Origin: Mycobacterium simiae
GTDB lineage: Bacteria > Actinomycetota > Actinomycetes > Mycobacteriales > Mycobacteriaceae
DNA: 64,000 nt
Direction: 5' to 3'
Assembly (NCBI RefSeq): GCF_010727605.1
Contig: NZ_AP022568.1
Span: 4,030,001-4,094,000 of the forward strand
Part shown: positions 10,697-19,627 of the stretch, piece by piece
Layout: every line of letters begins with the position of its first letter
Numbering within the stretch: position 1 is the stretch's first letter
Position numbers and translations under genes: made by a program
The notes under the pieces: generated by a model
What the model saw: the letters and a program-made list of their open reading frames with translations, nothing else
Database searches by the model: none
What the model was told of the DNA's origin: nothing

Positions 10697-11830
10697 GTGC
10701 AGCAGGAGCCCGCGGGGGGCCGGACTGCCGTGTCGGCTTTCCTGCCGGAGTTTCCCTGGGACACCTTGGCTGAGGCCAAAGCCGCGGCCGCAAGGCATTC
10801 CGATGGCGTCGTCGATCTGTCCATCGGCACTCCGGTTGACCCTGTTGCGCCGGTAATCCAGGAGGCGCTGGCCGCCGCCGCCTTCGCCCCCGGCTATCCC
10901 GCCACCGCCGGCACATCCGAGCTGCGTGCATCGGCGGTTGCGGCCCTGCGTCGACGCTTCGGCATCACCGGGGTGGCCGAGTCCGCCGTGTTGCCGGTGA
11001 TCGGTTCCAAGGAACTGATCGCTTGGCTCCCGACGCTGCTGGGTCTCGGGCCCGCCGACCTGGTCGCCGTTCCCGAGTTGGCGTATCCCACCTACGACGT
11101 CGGGGCCCGGCTCGCGCGGGCGCAGGTGGTTCGCGCCGACTCGCTGACACAGCTGGGGCCCCGGTCCCCGGCATTGGTGTACCTGAACTCGCCGAGCAAC
11201 CCAACCGGACGGGTGTTGGGCGTCGATCACCTGCGCAAGGTGGTCGGATGGGCACGCGAACGTGGCGTGGTGGTGGCGTCCGACGAGTGCTACCTGGGGC
11301 TGGGGTGGGATGCCGAGCCGTTGTCGGTGTTGCATCCCGAGGTCTGCGACGGCGACCACACCGGATTGCTCGCCATCCATTCGCTGTCGAAAAGCTCATC
11401 GCTGGCGGGATATCGGGCCGGCTTCGTCTGCGGCGACGCCGACCTGATCGCCGAACTGCTGGCTGTGCGCAAACACGCCGGCATGATCGTGCCGACACCG
11501 GTGCAGGCCGCCATGGTCGCCGCGCTGGACGATGACGATCACGAAAAGGTGCAGCGCGAATGCTACGCCCGGCGGCGGGCGGCGCTGGCCCCGGCGCTGT
11601 GCGCCGCGGGTTTCACGATCGACGATTCCGAGGCGGGGCTGTACCTGTGGGCCACCCGCGGCGAGCCGTCCCGCGACACCGTCGGGTGGTTGGCGGACCG
11701 AGGCATCCTGGTGGCACCGGGTGAGTTCTACGGCCCGCGCGGCGGGCACCACGTCCGGGTGGCGTTGACCGCCACCGACGAACGGATCGACGCCGCAGTG
11801 CAGCGGCTCACCGCCTCGCCCGCATCCTGA
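10697..11830 (+). CDS. dapC: Succinyldiaminopimelate aminotransferase DapC
   Basis: DapC is a PLP enzyme that converts N-succinyl-2-amino-6-oxopimelate to N-succinyl-LL-diaminopimelate, in the succinylase branch feeding lysine and peptidoglycan. It is a fold-type I (class I/II) aminotransferase of 377 residues. The PLP lysine lies in SLSKSSSLAGYR, and the cofactor-contact motifs NSPSNPTGRV and SDECYLGL are intact. The GTG at 10697 has a GAGGGGGAA ribosome site. An in-frame opening further upstream only overlaps fdxC. The other pathway genes dapD and dapE are at 35050-37118. Confidence 0.92.
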   Translation: MQQEPAGGRTAVSAFLPEFPWDTLAEAKAAAARHSDGVVDLSIGTPVDPVAPVIQEALAAAAFAPGYPATAGTSELRASAVAALRRRFGITGVAESAVLPVIGSKELIAWLPTLLGLGPADLVAVPELAYPTYDVGARLARAQVVRADSLTQLGPRSPALVYLNSPSNPTGRVLGVDHLRKVVGWARERGVVVASDECYLGLGWDAEPLSVLHPEVCDGDHTGLLAIHSLSKSSSLAGYRAGFVCGDADLIAELLAVRKHAGMIVPTPVQAAMVAALDDDDHEKVQRECYARRRAALAPALCAAGFTIDDSEAGLYLWATRGEPSRDTVGWLADRGILVAPGEFYGPRGGHHVRVALTATDERIDAAVQRLTASPAS

Positions 11831-11932
11831 TCGAGAAATCGGCATCGATGCGCCCATCGATCCGCCGCATCCCGACGACGCGGCAGAATGCATCGCAGCA
11901 TTACCCAACCGCTCGGGGTGAGGAACGATGTC

Positions 11933-14293
11933 GTGACAACTTCGGCCAGCAAGCTGCGCCTTCCACTGTCCATCGAGGACGTAGCCAAGCGGGTCTTCCT
12001 GGGCAAGCCGCTGATCACCGAGAACTTGCGGGCCGAACGGCTGTCGAATCCCGTTGCGCTGGGCGCCCTTTCACCCGACGCCATCTCGTCGACGGCGTAC
12101 GGTCCCGAGCAGATCCTGATCGAACTACTGCCCGCGGCGGGCCTGGCCGCGTTTGCGCTGCTGTTGCCGATCACCGGCGTCATCCTGCTGATCCTGGTGC
12201 TGGTCGCCGCGTCGTACCGGCAGGTTGTGATGACCTACACCCGGGCCGGCGGGTCCTACATCGTGGCCCGGGAGAATTTCGGACCGCGCGTGGCCCAGGT
12301 CGCGGCCGCAGCGCTGTTGATCGACTACGTGGTCACGGTCGCTGTGCAGTCGGCGGCCGGCACGGTGGCGGTGGTGTCGGCGATCCCGTCGCTGGGGCCG
12401 CACAGTCTGCAGATCACGGTCGGGGTGGTGCTGATCATCTGCTTTTTGAATCTGCGCGGGCTGAAGGAAGCGGGACTGCCGTTCGCGCTGGCCACCTACT
12501 TCTTCATCGTCATGGTCGGCCTGACGATCATCGTCGGCGTCGTGCGCGCGCTCGCGGGCGATCTGCCCGTCTACGATCCCGCGCACCTGCCCGGAACGGT
12601 GCCCGTGCACAAGGCCGACGGTCTCGTGATGGGTGCGACGGTGTTGACGCTGCTGCGCTCGTTCGCCAACGGCGGGTCATCCCTGACCGGCGTCGAAGCC
12701 ATCTCCAATACCGTCGATGTGTTCCGGAAACCACAGGGCCGCAATGCTCGTCGCGTACTGACCACGATGGCGACGGTCCTCGGACTGTTACTGGCCGGGG
12801 TCGCCTACCTGGCTTATGAGACCCACGCCACGCCGTACCGGAGCGAATATCCCTCGGTGCTGTCGCAGATAGCCCGCGCGGTGTTCGGCGGCGGGACCGT
12901 CGGCAACATCTTTTACATCCTGGTGCAGACGGCGACGGCGGCCATCCTGTTCACCGGGGCGAACACCAGTTTCAACGGGTTCCCGGCGCTGGCAAGCTTC
13001 GTCGCCGAAGACCGGTTTCTGCCCCGGCAGTTGATGAAACGCGGTCACCGCCTGGTGTTTTCGAACGGGATCATCACGCTCACCGCCTTGTCGGTAGTTC
13101 TGTTGCTGGCCACCGGCGGCTCGGTCAACGCGCTGGTCCCGTTCTATGCGATCGGCGTGTTCACCGGATTCTCCATGGCCGGTTACGGCATGACCAAACA
13201 CCATCTGACACATCGCGAGGCCGGCTGGCGAGGCCGGCTGGCCATCAATCTGTCGGCGGGAATCCTGTCCACGATCGTGGTCGGCATCTTCGCGGTCGCG
13301 AAGTTCACCGAGGGTGCCTGGCTGGTCGTGGTGGTCTTTCCCATCCTGGTATTTCTGCTGATCCGGTTGAACCGCGAATATCGGGCCGAGGCAGCGATTC
13401 TGGAGATGTTCCGCACCGACCGCCCCGATCTGGTGAAGTACGCGCGGCACAAAGTTTTCGTGTTCGTCAACTCGGTCGATCTCGCCGTGATCGAAGCGCT
13501 GCGGTATGGCAAGGGATTGCGGGCCGACGAGATGATCGCGGTGCACTTCATGGTCGACGCGGCACTGGCCACGCAGATCCGCAAGCGGTGGGACCACTTC
13601 GAACTCGACACCCGGCTGCGGGTGGTGGACTGCCCGGACCGGCGCATCATCCGGGCCGCGCAACTGTTCATCGCCAAAGCGCGCGACGAGCATCGGGACA
13701 CCAACGTGACCGCGCTGCTACCCCGGCGTACCTACAACCCGTTGGTGGGCCGGCTGCTGCACGACCGCACCGCGGACAAGATCGCCCGGGCGGTCAGCAT
13801 GATTCCCGATGCGGCGGCCACGATCGTTCCCTACGACGTTCAAACCCGCATCGAAGAGGCCTACCCGGAACGGTTCGAACAACGCATCATCCGCGAGCTC
13901 GAACGACTCGGTGAATGGGTGACGCGCGGCGAGGACCAGGAGGTCGATGCCTACGAGCACCCCGACCCGTCTCGGTCGGTACTCACCGTGACGGGCCTGA
14001 TACCGGGACGCCGCGCGACGTTCGAAGGACGCGTCAACGAAGTGGAGGACACCACCAAGGGCAGGCGCACCCTGCGCACGGTTCTCGTCGGTGACCACAG
14101 CGGTGAGATCGAAGTGATCTTCCGGTCCGGCCACGGCGGGGCCGACATCCAGCCCGGTCAGCTGTTGCGCATCACCGGCAAGCCCAAGCAGAGCGGCAAC
14201 CGGCCGATGACGATGGTCGACCCGATGTACCACATCGTCGAAGACCCAGCCCGGGCCGGCAGGCCCGGCCCGGCAGAGGGCAGCAAAAGCTGA
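11933..14293 (+). CDS. KimA-like APC permease with C-terminal OB-fold domain
   Basis: This is a large amino acid-polyamine-organocation permease of about 786 residues. The N-terminal half has around twelve hydrophobic segments and the motif LSPDAISSTAYGPEQIL, typical of the KimA/YdaO potassium-uptake group. A cytosolic region follows from about residue 480. The last ~100 residues (LTVTGLIPGRRATFEGRVNEV through LLRITGKPKQSG) resemble a nucleic-acid-type OB fold. The GTG start has a GGGTGAGGA ribosome site; an ATG at 11888 is possible but weaker. Potassium as substrate and any second-messenger control are inferred from the family. No c-di-AMP riboswitch was seen in the 100 bases upstream. Confidence 0.8.
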   Translation: MTTSASKLRLPLSIEDVAKRVFLGKPLITENLRAERLSNPVALGALSPDAISSTAYGPEQILIELLPAAGLAAFALLLPITGVILLILVLVAASYRQVVMTYTRAGGSYIVARENFGPRVAQVAAAALLIDYVVTVAVQSAAGTVAVVSAIPSLGPHSLQITVGVVLIICFLNLRGLKEAGLPFALATYFFIVMVGLTIIVGVVRALAGDLPVYDPAHLPGTVPVHKADGLVMGATVLTLLRSFANGGSSLTGVEAISNTVDVFRKPQGRNARRVLTTMATVLGLLLAGVAYLAYETHATPYRSEYPSVLSQIARAVFGGGTVGNIFYILVQTATAAILFTGANTSFNGFPALASFVAEDRFLPRQLMKRGHRLVFSNGIITLTALSVVLLLATGGSVNALVPFYAIGVFTGFSMAGYGMTKHHLTHREAGWRGRLAINLSAGILSTIVVGIFAVAKFTEGAWLVVVVFPILVFLLIRLNREYRAEAAILEMFRTDRPDLVKYARHKVFVFVNSVDLAVIEALRYGKGLRADEMIAVHFMVDAALATQIRKRWDHFELDTRLRVVDCPDRRIIRAAQLFIAKARDEHRDTNVTALLPRRTYNPLVGRLLHDRTADKIARAVSMIPDAAATIVPYDVQTRIEEAYPERFEQRIIRELERLGEWVTRGEDQEVDAYEHPDPSRSVLTVTGLIPGRRATFEGRVNEVEDTTKGRRTLRTVLVGDHSGEIEVIFRSGHGGADIQPGQLLRITGKPKQSGNRPMTMVDPMYHIVEDPARAGRPGPAEGSKS

Positions 14294-14340
14294 CCGTTAA
14301 CGTGAAGACAGTTGTACCGGCGTTCGTGGGGAGGACAGCA

Positions 14341-15627
14341 GTGAAGCGACTGGGAGCCGTGCTGGCGTCCATAGTGGGTCTGGCCTTCACCGCAAACGGG
14401 TATCGGCCGTTGGGCAAGGGCGGATACGGCTCGGCTTTCTCGTTCGCCTACGGCGTCGTGGCGTCGGAGTTACCGATGCAGTCGCTCGGCGTCCAATTCA
14501 CCACGCTGGCCGCGCTGTCGCGCCGGTTGCCCGCGCGGACACTGAAATTCACCTGGCTGCTGTCGGCGGTGTCGTGGCTGGGCCTGCTGGGTCTGCGGCA
14601 TTTCGGGCACCAGGCCAACGAGCCGCTGACGGCGGCGCTGGACGCCGGCTTGGGCGCCGACCGGCGGCGGGAATCGGGTGATCTGTGGAAGCGCCCGGCG
14701 CCGGGCGGCGCGACGGCGAAGAAGCCCGGCGCGGCGCGGATGCTGCGCATCTACCGGGACTACGCCCACGACGGCGATATCAGTTACGGGGAGTGCGGTT
14801 CGCGCAACCAGCTGGACATCTGGCGTCGGCCCGACCTCGACCGCAATGGCCGGGCGCCGGTGCTGCTCCAGGTCCCCGGCGGCGCCTGGATGGTCGGAAA
14901 CAAACGCGGCCAAGCACATCCGCTGATGAGCCATCTGGCCGAACTGGGCTGGATCTGCGTCGCGATCAACTACCGGCTCAGCCCCCGGTCCACCTGGCCC
15001 GACCAGATTGTCGACGTCAAACGTGCGATCGCGTGGACGAAGGAGCACATCGCGGAGTACGGCGGTGATCCGGAGTGGCTTGCGATCACCGGTGGTTCGG
15101 CTGGCGGGCACCTGACCGCGTTGGCCGCGCTGACCCCCAACGATCCGCAGTTTCAACCGGGGTTCGAAGACGCCGATACCCGCGTGGACGTCGCGGTGCC
15201 GTTCTACGGCGTCTACGACTTCAACGCCACCGGCTCCGCGGTGCACCCGTTGATGGCGGCCATGGTTGCCAAGAATGTGTTCAAGGTCAGTCGCACCGAG
15301 ATCGCCGACCCGTTCCGCGCCGCGTCACCGATCACCTACGTCCGCCCGGACGCCCCGCCGTTTTTCCTGCTGCACGGAACCAATGACACGCTGGTTCCGA
15401 TCGAGCAGGCCCGTAGTTTTGTGGGGCGGCTGCGCGAGGTCAGCCAACAGCCGGTCGTGTACGCCGAATTGCCTTGGGCGCAGCATGCGTTCGATATCTT
15501 CGGATCCGCCCGCGCGGCGCACGCCGCGGTCGCGGTCGAACAGTTCCTGGCCGAAATGTATGTGCGCCGCGGGCCGCTGCACCCGAGGTCGACGATGGCC
15601 GCCGCGACCGGGACAGTGACACCGTAG
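14341..15627 (+). CDS. LipC/LipQ-type esterase
   Basis: This alpha/beta-hydrolase of the hormone-sensitive-lipase-like mycobacterial Lip group has about 428 residues. The nucleophile elbow is GGSAGG, the acid is in HGTNDTLVP and the catalytic His is in WAQHAFD. The oxyanion-hole motif reads VPGGAW instead of the usual HGGG/HGGA, as in the LipC-type subgroup. The N-terminal ~110 residues are hydrophobic and may anchor it in the membrane. The GTG at 14341 has a GGGGAGGA ribosome site six bases upstream; a GTG at 14302 in the same frame is poorer. It sits just after the permease and converges on the Sap-like gene. Substrate unknown, probably an acyl ester. Confidence 0.82.
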   Translation: MKRLGAVLASIVGLAFTANGYRPLGKGGYGSAFSFAYGVVASELPMQSLGVQFTTLAALSRRLPARTLKFTWLLSAVSWLGLLGLRHFGHQANEPLTAALDAGLGADRRRESGDLWKRPAPGGATAKKPGAARMLRIYRDYAHDGDISYGECGSRNQLDIWRRPDLDRNGRAPVLLQVPGGAWMVGNKRGQAHPLMSHLAELGWICVAINYRLSPRSTWPDQIVDVKRAIAWTKEHIAEYGGDPEWLAITGGSAGGHLTALAALTPNDPQFQPGFEDADTRVDVAVPFYGVYDFNATGSAVHPLMAAMVAKNVFKVSRTEIADPFRAASPITYVRPDAPPFFLLHGTNDTLVPIEQARSFVGRLREVSQQPVVYAELPWAQHAFDIFGSARAAHAAVAVEQFLAEMYVRRGPLHPRSTMAAATGTVTP

Positions 15628-15629
15628 CG

Positions 15630-16316
15630 TCATAGGCTGCGCGTTCCGACAAAGAGCAGAAGACAACCAGCGGCGGCCAGCGCGCCGGCCACCTCGACGC
15701 GCCGGCGCGAGCGGATCCAGATCTGCAGTGCAACCATGCCGGCGCGGGTCTGCCGGGGCGCCATCAGGTAGGCCAGCAGCGGGATCTCCACCAGCGCGAA
15801 CGCGACTACGTGGAACATCACCAGCGCGCCGAGCCGCGTCATGGCCGCGGTACCCGAGGCGACGATGGCGGCCAGCGCAGCCAGGTAATCGACGGACGGC
15901 AGCGCAATCCCTAGACCGGCCGCACCGGCCACCCACAGCGACCGCCCATGCAGCAGCCGTCGGGAAAACTTGCCCAAGCCGTGCTGCTCACGCAGGTCGA
16001 GTCGGTCGGCTTCCCGGCGCTCCCCGACCTTGCCCCGCCACCAGACCTGCGCGCTCAGCACGACCGCGACCAGTAGGGCCATCGCACCGATCAGGATCTG
16101 CAGTTTGGGCAAGGTGATGTGCGACGAATCGAGCAGTCGGCGCTGCAGACCGAACACCACGGCCAAGCCCACAGTCATACCCATCGCGAATCCGCCGCAC
16201 AGGAATGCGGACAGCTGCAGCACTGGCCGGGGGCGGTTGAGCATCAACACCGTCATGCCGATCCGGAATGGCTCGACGCTCATGGCAACGGCCATGAGCA
16301 GCAGGGTGATCCACAT
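15630..16316 (-). CDS. Sap/GAP-family lipid-addressing membrane protein
   Basis: This 228-residue polytopic membrane protein belongs to the GAP/SfLAP family (PF11139), by its N-terminal pattern of VEPFRIGM and RPRPVLQL. In mycobacteria the members Gap and Sap (sulfolipid-1-addressing protein) help move glycopeptidolipids or sulfolipid to the surface. About six hydrophobic segments are separated by a basic, charged loop at roughly residues 95-120. It follows the stf0-cysD-cysNC-YeiH run on the same strand after a 75-base gap, which suggests a role in placing a sulfated glycolipid. That role is inferred. Confidence 0.8.
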   Translation of the reverse strand: MWITLLLMAVAMSVEPFRIGMTVLMLNRPRPVLQLSAFLCGGFAMGMTVGLAVVFGLQRRLLDSSHITLPKLQILIGAMALLVAVVLSAQVWWRGKVGERREADRLDLREQHGLGKFSRRLLHGRSLWVAGAAGLGIALPSVDYLAALAAIVASGTAAMTRLGALVMFHVVAFALVEIPLLAYLMAPRQTRAGMVALQIWIRSRRRVEVAGALAAAGCLLLFVGTRSL

Positions 16317-16391
16317 ACCGGTCGTCCACGTTACCGCCCGGCCGGCCGGCGGGCGCCTCGGGCCCGCTGAAGCTTGTGAAGCCCTTTGCAG

Positions 16392-17522
16392 CTAGCTGGT
16401 TACGCCCCAATGGAATACACGCGATGTCAGCAACACAATGCCGAGGGAGACGGTCGCGACCACGGTCAGGCCGAGGACAGCAACGACGAGCGGGCGCCAT
16501 CCGGTGCGCGCGATTTGGCGGAAGTCGGTGTTGAGACCGACGCCAGCGAAGGTGAGCAGGAAGGCCCATTTCGACACGTTCGCCAGATTGGCGGTTTGCC
16601 CCTTGGTGAGCCAGCCCGCGGTGGCGATGGCAGACACCGCAAGAAACCCGAGCACGAACTTGGGGAACTGCTGCCAAACGAACGCGGCCTTGGCTGGTGC
16701 GCCGGCCGCGATTTCGTCGGCCTGCCCGCGGGCGGCCCAGTACAGTGCGAAGGCCAGCACCACGAACCCGATCAGCGCGTTGCGGGTCGACTTGACCAGG
16801 ACCGCGATCTTGCCGGCCTGATCGGAATACAGATAACCGGTCGCGGTTGTCTCGGCGGTGTTGTCCACCGACAGGCCCGCCCACAAACCGAATTCATGGT
16901 CGGTCAGTCCGATCGCGTGTCCCAACGGCGGCAACACGAACAACGACACGGCGCCCAAGGCCAGGATGGCCGCGATCGCGTAGCTGACGTCGGAGTTGCG
17001 GGCCCGGATGGCGCCCTTGGCGGCCACGATCGCCGAAACCCCACAGATCGAGGTGCCGATCGCCAACAGCGAGCCCAGTTTGCCGGACAACCCGAGGGCC
17101 CGCGCGACGACGATGATGACGGTGCCCGCGATCGTCATGTCCACCAGAATCTGAACCAGGCTGATGGCGCCGAGCTTGGCGATGTCGCCCAGCACGAATC
17201 GCGCGCCCAAGACCACGATGCCGACCTTGAGCCAGAACTCGTAGGTCTGCACACCCGGGCGGAAAATTCGGTGCAGTCCGACGGTGTTGGTGATGAGCAG
17301 CCCAATCACGAGCCCAATCACGATGGCCCACAACACGTATTCGATGTCGGGCACCCGCCAGTGCTCATGCTTGGCCAGCGTGTTCCACCAGATCTGGGTG
17401 TATTTGCCCAGCAGCCCGACCGCGATCAGCAACACGACGCCGGGCAGGTATTCCAGCGGTTGCCGGCTGGTGAATGCCGGTTCGTCCAGGACCTCTTCGG
17501 GTTCGGCTTTGGTGGTACTCAC
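16392..17522 (-). CDS. YeiH/UPF0324 family transporter (putative sulfate-linked)
   Basis: This integral membrane protein of about 376 residues and around ten hydrophobic helices belongs to the YeiH (UPF0324) family, often annotated as a putative sulfate exporter. Family stretches such as [14 protein letters not shown] and [17 protein letters not shown] are clear. The GTG at 17522 lies four bases after the stop of a 38-codon frame, so the two are probably coupled; the frame remains open to 17579 without a better start. Its place behind cysD-cysNC fits export or homeostasis of sulfate or a related anion, but the substrate is inferred from position and family naming only. Confidence 0.82.
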   Translation of the reverse strand: MSTTKAEPEEVLDEPAFTSRQPLEYLPGVVLLIAVGLLGKYTQIWWNTLAKHEHWRVPDIEYVLWAIVIGLVIGLLITNTVGLHRIFRPGVQTYEFWLKVGIVVLGARFVLGDIAKLGAISLVQILVDMTIAGTVIIVVARALGLSGKLGSLLAIGTSICGVSAIVAAKGAIRARNSDVSYAIAAILALGAVSLFVLPPLGHAIGLTDHEFGLWAGLSVDNTAETTATGYLYSDQAGKIAVLVKSTRNALIGFVVLAFALYWAARGQADEIAAGAPAKAAFVWQQFPKFVLGFLAVSAIATAGWLTKGQTANLANVSKWAFLLTFAGVGLNTDFRQIARTGWRPLVVAVLGLTVVATVSLGIVLLTSRVFHWGVTS

Positions 17523-17526
17523 GGCG

Positions 17527-17643
17527 TCACCACGGAATCTTCGGCAGCGCGTCGGCCACCGCCAACGCGGCGATCGCACCGGCGACCAGCGTCGCCCACC
17601 AGTCCACCGACACCGAGCCGAGCCGCTCGCGCCAATCAGTCAC
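17527..17643 (-). CDS. 38-residue membrane microprotein between cysNC and YeiH
   Basis: This GTG-started frame encodes 38 residues: [20 protein letters not shown], then a hydrophobic Ala-rich stretch, ending ADALPKIPW. Residues 16-31 form one membrane helix, with a charged N-terminus and a Trp/Pro C-terminus. It is read in a frame different from its neighbours, with high third-position GC. Its TGA precedes the YeiH GTG by four bases (TGACGCCGTG). There is no strong ribosome site, so it may be read from the cysNC transcript or from a leaderless one. A subunit or regulator role for the transporter is a guess from position. Confidence 0.6.
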   Translation of the reverse strand: MTDWRERLGSVSVDWWATLVAGAIAALAVADALPKIPW

Positions 17644-17698
17644 GCACGCATGGTTGCCCGCACGGCGCCGGCGGCCAAGTTATTGGATCGCGGTGAAT

Positions 17699-19627
17699 CT
17701 AGGTGCGGCGCGGGCTGCGCTGATTGAGCAGCTCGATGACCTGCGCGACCAGGTCGTCGAGGTCGGCACCGGTGGTGTCGATCACCAGGTCGGCGTCCTC
17801 GGGCGGCTCGTAGGGCGCGTCGACGCCGGTGAGTCCCTTCAATTCGCCGCTGCGGGCCCGCGCGTAGAGGCCCTTCGGGTCGCGCCGTTCGCATTCTTCC
17901 AACGAGGTCGCCACGTGCACCTCGATGAAGGGCAGCTTGGCGGCGTCGTTGAGCTCGCGGGCGATCTCGCGGTCGGACTTCAGCGGCGAGACGAGCGATG
18001 CCAGCGCGACCACGCCAGCGTCGGCCAGCAGGCGAGTCAAATGACCGACGCGCCGGATGTTTTCGGTGCGGTCACCGGGGGAGAAGCCAAGATCGTCAGA
18101 CAAGCCGTGGCGCAAGTTGTCGCCGTCAAGCAGATAGGCCACCCGGCCGGACTCGACGAGTGCACGCTCGACGGCCACCGCGACCGTCGACTTCCCCGAT
18201 GCGGGCAGCCCAGTGAACCAGATCGTGGCGCCCGGCTGCCCGGTGGCCTGCCAGCGGTGGGCACGGTCCAACGCCGACGGATGCCAGCGGATGTCGGTGC
18301 GGGCATGGCTGCCCGGCTTCACCTCACGGGCCTCGATGATGGTTCCGGCGCCGACGGTGTCGTTGGTCGTCTCGTCGATCAGAATGAACGCGCCGCTGTC
18401 GCGGTTGTCGGTGTAGCTGTCGGCGATGACGACGCTGCTGGTTCGCAGGGTGAGGGTGCCGATGTCGTTGAGCGCCAGGTCAACTGGCTGATCTAACTCT
18501 TCGAGCGTTTCGGGGTCCAGCCGGCTGTGTAGCTCCTGCACGGTGGCCCGCACGGTGTTGGTGGTCTGTTTGAGCGCCAACCGATCGCCGGCCCGCAGCG
18601 GGGCGTCGACGAACCAGCACACGGTTGCGTCGAGTTCGCGGGCCAGCACCGGCAGGACGGCGTCGTCGGCCCCGCTGACCAGCACATCGCCCCGGCCGAC
18701 GTCGATGTCGTCGGCCAGCTCGATCGAAACTGACAGCGGCGCAACAGCTGTGGTGCGTTCGTCGTCGAGGGTGTCCAGCGTTGTCACCGTCGAGCGGGTG
18801 CCCGAGGGCAGCGAGATCACCGGATCGCCGACGGACAGCGTGCCCGCGGCCAGCCGCCCGGTGTAGCGGCGGCGGGTGTCGGCGGTGGGCCGCGAAACCC
18901 ATTGCACGGGCAGCCGCAGCCGTGCCGGCTCGGCCTGCGGGGCGGCTAGCTCGACGCTTTCGAGGTAGTCCAGCAGCGTGGGTCCGCGGTACCACGGTGT
19001 GCGCTCGGAGCGATGCACGACGTTGTCGCCCAGCTTGGCCGCGAGCGGAATCACCGTGATGTCGATTTCACCCAACCGCGCCGCCAATGTCTGCACCTGC
19101 TGTTGTACTTCGGCAAATTTCGACTCGTCGAAGTCGACCAGATCGATCTTGTTGACCGCGGCGACAAAGTGCTTGATGCCCAACAGCTTTGCAATGCGGG
19201 CATGGCGGCGGGTCTGCCGCAACACCCCGGCGCGGGCGTCCACCAGCAGGATGGCCACGTGCGCGTTGGAGGCGCCGGTGAACATGTTGCGGGTGTAGCG
19301 CTCGTGACCGGGGGTATCGGCCAGGATGTAGCTTCGGGTTTGGGTGGAGAAGAATCGGTAGGCAACGTCGATGGTGATGCCCTGTTCACGTTCGGCGCGC
19401 AGCCCGTCGGACAACGCCGCCAGGTCGGCGACGCCTTCCTCGTCGGTGACCGCTTCCAGGTGGTCCAACGGCAGGCTGTCGGTATCGTGCAGCAACCGTC
19501 CGATCAGGGTGCTTTTCCCGTCGTCGACGGAGCCGGCCGTTGCGATCCGCAGCAGCTGGCGGGTCAAACCCCTGGGCGGCAACGTCTTTGGGGCGGCATG
19601 CGAAGCCGCCTGCTCGGTGCCGGTCAT
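17699..19627 (-). CDS. cysNC: Bifunctional sulfate adenylyltransferase GTPase/APS kinase CysNC
   Basis: This 642-residue fusion drives sulfate activation. CysN hydrolyses GTP to power APS formation with CysD, and CysC phosphorylates APS to PAPS. The GTPase domain shows AGSVDDGKSTLIGRLL (about residues 30-45), DTPGHERYTRNM and NKIDLVD. The kinase domain has WFTGLPASGKSTVAVAVE (about 465-482) and DGDNLRHGL. The fused form is as in M. tuberculosis Rv1286. Its ATG shares one base with the cysD stop (TGATG). PAPS is the donor needed by the sulfotransferase two genes upstream. Confidence 0.95.
   Translation of the reverse strand: MTGTEQAASHAAPKTLPPRGLTRQLLRIATAGSVDDGKSTLIGRLLHDTDSLPLDHLEAVTDEEGVADLAALSDGLRAEREQGITIDVAYRFFSTQTRSYILADTPGHERYTRNMFTGASNAHVAILLVDARAGVLRQTRRHARIAKLLGIKHFVAAVNKIDLVDFDESKFAEVQQQVQTLAARLGEIDITVIPLAAKLGDNVVHRSERTPWYRGPTLLDYLESVELAAPQAEPARLRLPVQWVSRPTADTRRRYTGRLAAGTLSVGDPVISLPSGTRSTVTTLDTLDDERTTAVAPLSVSIELADDIDVGRGDVLVSGADDAVLPVLARELDATVCWFVDAPLRAGDRLALKQTTNTVRATVQELHSRLDPETLEELDQPVDLALNDIGTLTLRTSSVVIADSYTDNRDSGAFILIDETTNDTVGAGTIIEAREVKPGSHARTDIRWHPSALDRAHRWQATGQPGATIWFTGLPASGKSTVAVAVERALVESGRVAYLLDGDNLRHGLSDDLGFSPGDRTENIRRVGHLTRLLADAGVVALASLVSPLKSDREIARELNDAAKLPFIEVHVATSLEECERRDPKGLYARARSGELKGLTGVDAPYEPPEDADLVIDTTGADLDDLVAQVIELLNQRSPRRT

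Noticed and set aside
11831..11932. Search for a c-di-AMP (ydaO-type) riboswitch before the KimA-like gene
   Set aside because: Only about 100 bases separate it from dapC, and none of the conserved riboswitch blocks were seen.
12788..13693. 301-codon minus-strand frame in the permease gene
   Set aside because: His/Asp/Gln-rich antisense of membrane helices, with no start signal.
16386..17696. 436-codon plus-strand frame opposite the YeiH gene
   Set aside because: Gln/Asp/Arg-rich shadow translation; the opposite strand encodes a clear membrane protein.
17474..18496. 340-codon plus-strand frame over cysNC
   Set aside because: It overlaps the intact APS kinase and GTPase domains, and its translation has no recognisable motif.
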